This document shows, in pieces, positions 57,459 to 64,000 of a DNA stretch of 64,000 nucleotides (positions are counted from its first letter, which is position 1; each line of letters begins with the position of its first letter). This DNA is from Pestalotiopsis fici W106-1 (lineage: Eukaryota > Ascomycota > Sordariomycetes > Amphisphaeriales > Sporocadaceae): positions 5,824,518-5,888,517 of the forward strand of contig NW_006917091.1 of the NCBI RefSeq assembly GCF_000516985.1, given 5' to 3'. The position numbers and the translations under genes are program-made. Below the pieces are notes generated by a model that did no database searches, had not been told where the DNA came from, and was given only the letters and a program-made list of their open reading frames with translations.

Positions 57459-59216
57459 CTATACTCTGGCCAACGGTGCCTGTGCCTTCAAGCCCTCACG
57501 GCAGCTTCTGATGAGTGATTCTGCGCATCTCGCCCCAATCAAGTAAGCATTGATTTGGGTGTGATTGCAAGTCAGAATTGGGCATACAGAAAGATCTGCC
57601 ACCTTGAGCCCGTCAACACCTTTCACGTTGAAATGAATATCTACCACGTTCATTGGGTCCTGATTGGTGCCCATTTTGCATGTTCCAACACTGTGAAAGC
57701 CCTGGCCCAGGTTACTCTTGACGAAATCGAGTATTGATTCGTCGTCGTCATTCTTGGGCCCGTGAACCACTTCCTCAATCACGCCTTCGTAAGCCTTGGC
57801 CTTGGATAAGGAGAGCGTTGTCCGGATGGTTTCAATGGCTATCCGCTGATCGTAGGGGTGGCTCAAGTAGCCCGGGTCAATCACGACCCGTACGCCCGAT
57901 CCCGACTTTTGCAAGCTCACGGCGCCGCGGGAGAGGTTATTCTGCAAAAGCAGTTCATGCGTTGCAAAGGCCTGTCCCGGTTTCACTGGTCCCTGATACG
58001 CTGCATAGCCCGAGCCTAGCCAGATTTCGGCAGATGGTCGCTGAGGGTGCGTCAAATACTTTTTGGTCTCTGCACTGAGAGCCTCAAACTCGGGTGTGTT
58101 CTGTAGGCTTTCAATCTTGGGAAACGCGACGGCGCCGCTCGTGCCGAAAACACTGAGGGGGCCTGTTCTGTCCCGTTGATATTGGGCCTCGGCAGCTTCG
58201 AGAAGGGCTCGGTCGTCAAAGAGGCGGCGGTGGTCAATGGCCAGGTCCGTCACTCTATATTCCAAGGTCAGGATGCTATGGTCGAGCATGCCGCAGCCGA
58301 CCCCGGGGGCGTCGTGGACGACGTCGATCCCGAGCTCCATCAATGTGTCCTTTGGGCCAATGCCAGAGGACAGGAGGATCTGAGGCGAGGCGATTGTGCC
58401 GCTGCATAGTACAACTTGTTCGCTACAAAAGATTGTAGTCTCCTTGCCATTACTACCAGGCTGGCTCACAACAACGCCGCACACTCTTCGCTCATTGAAC
58501 ACTAGTCGCTGGACAGTGGTGTTTGTTTGAATCGTCAGGTTTTGGTGTCTGGAGCGGAAACCAGTGTCGAGATAGGCATTGGCTGCGTATGAACGTATAC
58601 CGTTCCGCGTATTGGTCTGAGCGAGGCCGACACCGATCGGGTTCCCGGAGTTGATGTCGTGACAGATATTGATACCAATCTCTTGACAAGCTTTGACGAA
58701 TGTTGGTACACCGGGTGTCATTTCCTGGCCGAACCCTAATTTGATTGGGCCACCGACACCATGATTGGATGCATCGACTTGGACCAAATGCTCATATCCC
58801 ACCGGCGCCTTTGGATCAAAGTCCTCCATTTCCTTCATAATGGGCAGCACATTCTTCCAAAGCCAGCCATCGTCCCCAGTTCTCCTCGCCCACTCGTCAT
58901 AGTCCGCTGCTGGACCTCGAGCCATGGCCATGTAGTTGACTGCCGAGCTTCCTCCCAGCTGTCGGCCACTGACCCAAGCCAGGGAACGGCCATTGAGATG
59001 TTCCTGAGGTGCTGTCCCATGTTGCCACAACCCTTCAAAGTCGCTCTCGAGTTGAGAGACATATTTTCCGGGAACAAGGACATCTGGCACCACGTCAGCG
59101 TCACGACCTGCTTCCAGGACCAGCACAGAAGCATTGGTCTCAGAAGCCAGGCGGTTCGCAATAACTGCGCCCGAGGTACCACCTCCCACAATGATGTAGT
59201 CAAACTGAGAAGCCAT
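57459..59216 (-). CDS. GMC oxidoreductase (glucose-methanol-choline family)
   Basis: FAD-dependent alcohol or choline-type oxidoreductase of 585 residues, intronless, starting MASQFDYIIVGGGTSG with the dinucleotide motif at residues 11-16. ADP-binding E in VLVLEAG, the ROLGGSSAVNYM-like GMC signature 1 region and CSGTIASPQILLSSGIG (signature 2) are present. Catalytic HSVGTCKMG and NHTQINAYLIG lie near the C-terminus. No signal peptide is seen, so it is intracellular, unlike secreted aryl-alcohol oxidases. It converges on the Zn2Cys6 gene with a gap of 70 bases. Substrate unknown; choline dehydrogenase-like activity is a possibility. Confidence 0.95.
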   Translation of the reverse strand: MASQFDYIIVGGGTSGAVIANRLASETNASVLVLEAGRDADVVPDVLVPGKYVSQLESDFEGLWQHGTAPQEHLNGRSLAWVSGRQLGGSSAVNYMAMARGPAADYDEWARRTGDDGWLWKNVLPIMKEMEDFDPKAPVGYEHLVQVDASNHGVGGPIKLGFGQEMTPGVPTFVKACQEIGINICHDINSGNPIGVGLAQTNTRNGIRSYAANAYLDTGFRSRHQNLTIQTNTTVQRLVFNERRVCGVVVSQPGSNGKETTIFCSEQVVLCSGTIASPQILLSSGIGPKDTLMELGIDVVHDAPGVGCGMLDHSILTLEYRVTDLAIDHRRLFDDRALLEAAEAQYQRDRTGPLSVFGTSGAVAFPKIESLQNTPEFEALSAETKKYLTHPQRPSAEIWLGSGYAAYQGPVKPGQAFATHELLLQNNLSRGAVSLQKSGSGVRVVIDPGYLSHPYDQRIAIETIRTTLSLSKAKAYEGVIEEVVHGPKNDDDESILDFVKSNLGQGFHSVGTCKMGTNQDPMNVVDIHFNVKGVDGLKVADLSVCPILTCNHTQINAYLIGARCAESLIRSCREGLKAQAPLARV

Positions 59217-59982
59217 GTCAATTCGTGTTATTCAAAGTCTCAAAGAGGTGTCCGAGTAGAGAGATACACTACGATGGAATGCTATTAAAGTACCTTGGGA
59301 CGTTTCATAGTGCTTAAAAGCATATATCAACATGCTGAGAACTTTAGGGAAGCCTGAAAACTATACCGGCTAACACACCATCTGCTCCGTACCCAGAATA
59401 GGTCAGTTTCAAAGTTGATGTCGTTGCGCTGCAATGATAAGTGCCTGGTCAGTGGCCAAGCTAGTCTGCATCCAGGCAAGCAGTGAGCATTGGAAAGGTG
59501 TAGTTGAAAATTGACCCTTATCGGCAGACTGCTCACATTTATGCCAGATCGGGTATCACAGACCCTTCTGTCCGCTGATCGCATAGATTTATTTTGCTAA
59601 AGGGAATGGTGTTATCTTTTCAGGGTCAGTCTCATAAATTGCATTATCGATTCTTCTAGCCGGGTATATTTCCACTGGGAGGACCGCCTGGCACAGAATG
59701 ACCAGCTGCGTGGCGTCCTCAGAACGAGTATTATCACGAGTATCCGTGCGCAGTACTCTATTTTCTTAGCAGTATTTGATTGGAATAGCTTCTACTATCT
59801 AGCGGGAACATTTGCGATGATTTGTTCTTGTCTTCCTTTCTACAATTTCCATGTCGGGAACACTCTCATTTGGCCAAGATGGAGCAGCTGGAGATGATTG
59901 ATGATATGTAGGGTAAGATTGAATCATCAGTCTCGTTCCGTATGGTCAAACATGATCTCTGTTCAAATCGACCATCTAGCAC
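59217..59982. other. intergenic, no gene seen
   Basis: About 770 bases upstream of the GMC oxidoreductase and downstream of the RidA-like gene. No gene seen. Confidence 0.5.
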
Positions 59983-60456
59983 TCAAATATCCTTCTTGTA
60001 TGCCGCTTGCACCTGGACCTCCACCAAACACTTTGGCGGAAACAGGGCGGCCACACATATGGCTGCCCACGCTGGTTTATTCATCCTCAGATAGCGCCTC
60101 GCCACAGCTGCGATTTCCAGCTGGTCTTGCTGTGGCACAACACCGACGTGGAAAGACGTAATGTTAAAGACACCTTCCCAAAGCTCCTGGGGGGACAGAC
60201 TGGGCTGGGCCGCCGATAGGGACTTTTCAATATTCTTGAGTGCAAGTTCAAATTGCTCAGCGTGTCCGCCGCTAAACTGCTCATTGTTGGCACCCGAGGG
60301 TTCGAATGGCGAATAGTCGGCGGCTTCGCCAATCTGACCCGATGTGGCTACGATGCAAGTGTTGGACACTTCAAAGGAGCTTGCGGCGCTAATGTTGAAA
60401 ACATCCCCCAGGGTCGCATAGCCTGGGTAATCATGGTTCTTGATAAAAGAAGGCAT
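59983..60456 (-). CDS. RidA/YjgF-family protein
   Basis: Small protein of 157 residues with the RidA/YER057c/UK114 trimer fold: VSNTCIVATSGQIG near the start, FELALKNIEKSLSAA and the end LVEVQVQAAYKK. RidA proteins hydrolyse reactive enamines and imines made by PLP or amine-oxidising enzymes. The arginine that binds the substrate carboxylate in canonical RidA falls in the PAWAAICVAAL segment, where a Trp stands in its place, so canonical imine deaminase activity is doubtful. Neighbours that make imines (aminotransferase, amine oxidase, GMC flavoenzyme) make a related role plausible. Intronless. Confidence 0.87.
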   Translation of the reverse strand: MPSFIKNHDYPGYATLGDVFNISAASSFEVSNTCIVATSGQIGEAADYSPFEPSGANNEQFSGGHAEQFELALKNIEKSLSAAQPSLSPQELWEGVFNITSFHVGVVPQQDQLEIAAVARRYLRMNKPAWAAICVAALFPPKCLVEVQVQAAYKKDI

Positions 60457-61250
60457 AATTGCTGTTGGTATGTTGAAGATAATGTAGGCAAGATGATGGA
60501 TGGTGTGGCAGGCAGATGATGGAAAGACAGTTCCAGGCTCTCATTGAATACTAGGTCCGACAGACACGTTATGAAGCCTTAAAAGAAAGAGACCCGCATC
60601 CATGACCATGTTGAACCTAGAGATATACGCATGAAGCTGGCCTCGCCGACGACGGAGGGATTCCAGGGCACACGCACTATACCCCTAGGCCGGGATGCCA
60701 ACTAAAGCCTACTACATACGCGCCTAGTAGCTCAGACTTTGCCTAATGGGGTCAAAATTTGAGTCCAGAGTCAGTCGTCACCTTGCATGGCCGGCGCCCC
60801 CACAAAGACCGAGCTGACTTGACCTGCGCACAAGGTATACAGGGACGGCTTCAGGGTCGACTTACGCAACTATCTGAGAAACTGATTGTAGAAACCGAAC
60901 AGGCAGGTCAACAAGCCAAGCTTCAGAAAGAAGCGCGGCTAGGTGGCAAACTCTGGTGACAGACACTAGTTGCTCAATACTCCTCCCAAGACCTCATCTA
61001 GATGCTTCAACAAGTAAAGCGACTTGATTCTATGAGTGTGGCTCAAGGGGTACAATTTACGGAACAATGAAGAAAGAGAAATTGTATCCAATGTCTTGAG
61101 TGGTTTTCACGTCACGTTCAGGTGGTGCAAGCTCAATGCAGCGTTGGATTTCACCTAGACAGCCAGCAGGTATAATCATGTTGTATGTCACACAAAGCTT
61201 CTGCTTCATTTCGGGCCATGTCGATTGACTGAACGAAACTTCTTTACAAT
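60457..61250. promoter_or_regulatory. divergent promoter region, RidA-like / MMSDH
   Basis: About 790 bases between divergent start codons. No specific motif identified; no gene seen. Confidence 0.45.
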
Positions 61251-63076
61251 ATGAACATGTTTCAACATTGTCGCCATGTCTGTTCGCCAACAATGCTGCG
61301 CCGAACGGCCCTCTCTGTGCGTCGTGATTGTTACCTCCAAGGTTCGAACAGACTGAGCTTCCTGGCGAGGCATGGTGTACGCGCCTCCTCTACACGGTCG
61401 TGTTTTCCATCCACCGCATCCAACGACACCAAACTTGACGACACGACCATTTTCCTTGATAACAAGGCCGTATCATCAGAAGCCACCAAGTGGTACAGTG
61501 TTGTCAACCCAGCGACTGGCAATGTGGTGACTCGTGTTCCCCAGTGCACAAATGCCGAGATGCAAGCAGTCGTCGCCAGTGCCGAGAAGGCCTTTTCGTC
61601 GTGGAAAACCACAAGTCTACTGCATCGGCAGTCCATCATGTTCAAATACGTCTCCTTGATCAAGGACAACTGGGACCGACTGGCCGCCAGCATAACGCTT
61701 GAGCAAGGCAAGACTTTTGCCGATGCCAAGGGAGATGTGCTGCGTGGTCTCCAGGTCGCAGAAACTGCGTGTGGAATCACCACACAGATGCCGGGCAAGG
61801 TGCTTCGTGTAGCCAAGGACATGGAGACCAGGAGCTACCGCGAACCAATTGGTGTTGTAGCGGCAATCTGTCCATTCAGTGAGTATTCCCCAACCAGAAA
61901 CAGTTGATGGTTCTAGTCCGGACTAACAACAATCTGTCAAGACTTTCCAGCAATGATTCCTTTATGGTCCATTCCCATTGCAGTTATTACGGGCAACTGT
62001 ATAATCGTGAAACCCTCGGAGAAAACGCCCACGGCAGCCATGATTCTCGCGGAATTGGCTGTTGATGCTGGCTTCCCTCCTGGCGTGATCAATATCCTCC
62101 ACGGCAGCCGTGACAGTGTCGACTTTTTGATTGATCATCCCAGTATCAAGGCCGTCAGCTTTGTCGGCGGTAATCAGGCAGGCGAGTACATCCACGGCCG
62201 ATGTAGCGCTCTGGGGAAGCGCGTGCAGGCCAACCTGGGAGCCAAGAACCATGCCGCGGTTCTTCCAGACTGTGACAAGAACCAGGCGCTCAACGCCATT
62301 GTCGGTGCCGCCTTTGGAGCTGCTGGGCAACGCTGCATGGCCCTGAGCACCCTTGTGCTGGTTGGCGAGAGTCGAGAGTGGATTCCAGAACTCGTCGCGA
62401 GGGCTCAAGCTCTCAAGGTCGACGGGGGCTTCGCATCAGAGGTTGATGTGGGACCAGTAATCACCTGGGAATCAATGAAGAGGGTAGAAGAGTTGATAGA
62501 CAGCGCCAAGGACGAGGGCGCTCAGATAGTCCTCGATGGACGCGGTATCCGGCCTCAAAGGTTTCCCAAAGGGAATTTCGTAAGTTTCCTTGGTCGAGGT
62601 CAATCTTTGGCTTTCCGTTCATTGCATACTAGGTAAGTTACAATGCTAACGAGACACAGGTTGGGCCAACCATTATTTCGGGCGTAAAACCCCATATGCG
62701 TTGTTATAAGGAGGAAATATTTGGGCCTGTCCTCATCTGCCTGGAAGTTGATACCATCGACGAAGCAATTCAGCTTATCAACGGAAATGAATACGGTAAC
62801 GGAGTTGCCGTGTTTACACAGAACGGAGGTCTTGCGACTTACTTCCAGGACAACATCGAAGCCGGGCAGGTTGGTATCAATGTTCCCATCCCGGTACCAC
62901 TCCCGATGTTTTCTTTTACTGGCAATAAAAAGAGCATCTCTGGAGGAGGTATCAACTATTTCTACGGCAAGCCTGCACTGAACTTTTATACCCAATTAAA
63001 GACGGTAACGAGCATGTGGAAAGTAAGCCAGACCACTAGCACCCGGGCGAAGGTGGACATGCCGACAATGCGATGA
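61251..63076 (+). CDS. methylmalonate-semialdehyde dehydrogenase (acylating), mitochondrial
   Basis: CoA-acylating dehydrogenase of the ALDH6 family, 560 residues from three exons (61251-61878, 61942-62579, 62660-63076). It converts malonate or methylmalonate semialdehyde to acetyl- or propionyl-CoA in valine, beta-alanine and pyrimidine breakdown. The N-terminus is Arg-rich and hydroxylated ([22 protein letters not shown]), a mitochondrial presequence. The nucleophile is C341 in [23 protein letters not shown], formed across intron 1, and the [10 protein letters not shown] and VDMPTM tail are diagnostic for MMSDH. It is the natural last step if beta-alanine is transaminated by the enzyme at 42816. 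Confidence 0.95.
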
Positions 63077-63388
63077 ACCAGGATAAAGATATACATGTTC
63101 TTCATAGATAAAACAGAGATAGAGATGTATCCTATCTGACAAAGTTACCGGCTCGAGAAATGCAAACCCTCACACCAACAATTGTCGATCAGCGAATTTG
63201 TGTGTGTCTGCAATTCTAAATTTGTAGTAAAGTATAGTCTTCTATATTGTATTGTACAACGCCTGTTCTCTAGTCCAACCTCTAAGTCTGCGCCCAAAGA
63301 ATGCCCAGTGGTCAAATGCGATAAAAAGAAATGCATTATCCCCATTCTTGTAAATCAGTCTTTCCAATCTAATCCCTCACTTCCCAAA
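63077..63388. other. convergent intergenic region
   Basis: About 310 bases between the MMSDH stop and the ABC transporter stop. Nothing recognised. Confidence 0.5.
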
Positions 63389-64000
63389 TCACCAAGGTAC
63401 AAATCTTGTCCAATTACCCTTCTTAGGAACCCTAGCAAGCCAATAGTTGAGAAATGTTGCAAACACATTGAATGCAATATATGCCCAAATCAGCCCAACA
63501 TTGCGCCATCTCTCATCGTAGAATATGTTGACCGATGAGAGAAAGACATTCGTATCGGCCAAGGAGCAGAACTGACACATTGAGGTGGCATTCGCGTCGT
63601 AAAGGCTGCCTCCAGCCATTGCCATATAGTCAGCCATATACGCGCCACATGTTTGGCCTGCCGGAGGTTGAAACTGAAGCATTTCGAGCGATGAACACGT
63701 GACTTCATGATTCGCAACACCAGTGGCCAGCATAGCACCAATGATGTAGGTGAATGGCGATACTCGATACATGAAGTGCCAGAATCCAGGTAGAGCCGAG
63801 AGCGTCACAATCACTCTATTATCAACGTCAGTATGCCAAGAATAGTTCATCTCAGGAGGAGAGAGCTCACCCGCAGAATATAAGCGACAAGGCAAATAGA
63901 AGCAGTGCCAGGATTGCACCGACCTCGGCCGTGCCGACGCCAGCGACTACCATGGCGGTAAAGGTAGACTCAAACATCATGAAGGACCAGGTGATAAAAA
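63389..64000 (-). CDS. PDR-type ABC transporter, C-terminal part (runs off the window)
   Basis: Only the last part of a pleiotropic-drug-resistance ABC transporter is inside the window: 63871 to the edge, a 55-base intron, then 63389-63815. It encodes membrane helices of the second transmembrane domain. LSALPGFWHFMYRVSPFTYIIGAML and the extracellular cysteine set (TC-EM, GQTCG, MCQFC) before the last helix are typical of fungal PDR (Pdr5/AtrB-like) half two, ending RVPKKGNWTRF. These pumps export xenobiotics and metabolites through the plasma membrane. The nucleotide-binding domains lie outside the window. Its place at the end of the metabolic run may mean export of a toxic substrate or intermediate. 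Confidence 0.93.

Noticed and set aside
36517..64000. Polyketide or peptide secondary-metabolite cluster
   Set aside because: P450s, regulator and transporters are present, but no PKS, NRPS, terpene synthase or other backbone gene is inside the window; one could lie beyond 64000.
1..64000. CRISPR arrays, rRNA or tRNA genes
   Set aside because: No regular spacer-repeat pattern and no tRNA-like pairing with A and B boxes was found by eye. A tRNAscan run would be decisive.

Overview
The window is from a filamentous ascomycete (Pezizomycotina; a Sordariomycete, perhaps Hypocreales, is my guess). Evidence: short introns of about 50-105 bases with GT(A/G)AGT donors and CTGAC/CTAAC-type branch sites, single-gene transcription units on both strands, and fungal families such as HET, Zn2Cys6, PDR-type ABC transporters, sedolisin, pectin lyase and tannase. 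One 100-N assembly gap lies at 24927-25026. I rebuilt exon structures by hand from splice consensus, reading frame and family conservation.

Layout. 1-9 kb: secreted pectin lyase, NmrA-like reductase, a Dabb small protein divergent from an aldehyde dehydrogenase. 9-12.5 kb: a chromodomain ORF without a usable ATG, an unrecognised ORF and a rhodanese/Cdc25-like CX5R protein. 13-19.6 kb: a divergent pair of large orphan proteins that share a MACPF-like motif (YGD-x-aromatic ... GG); the larger one also has a coiled coil and C-terminal H-type lectin repeats. 19.6-27.6 kb: gene-poor, with a tannase/feruloyl esterase, a small inverted-repeat element that contains the assembly gap and telomere-like tracts, and a small secreted cysteine-rich protein with an internal duplication. 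27.6-36 kb: sedolisin protease, HET-domain protein, short-chain dehydrogenase and an MFS drug transporter with a doubtful last exon.

36.5-64 kb is a dense run of metabolic genes: aldo/keto reductase (frameshifted), P450, amino-acid/GABA-type permease, GABA-type aminotransferase, aldehyde dehydrogenase, copper amine oxidase, second P450, HpPgdA/imidase-like deacetylase, isopenicillin-N acyltransferase-like Ntn hydrolase, Zn2Cys6 regulator, GMC oxidoreductase, RidA-like protein, methylmalonate-semialdehyde dehydrogenase and the end of a PDR ABC transporter. Read together these suggest uptake and catabolism of an amine or N-acyl amine: an amidase-type step frees the amine, the copper amine oxidase makes an aldehyde, the aldehyde dehydrogenase makes an amino acid such as beta-alanine or GABA, the transaminase makes a semialdehyde, and the MMSDH-family enzyme makes an acyl-CoA. 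The oxidase ends in CRL and the adjacent dehydrogenase in SKL, both peroxisomal PTS1-type tails, and the permease/transaminase promoter holds several AreA-type GATA motifs. The pathway is inference; the individual enzyme families are well supported.
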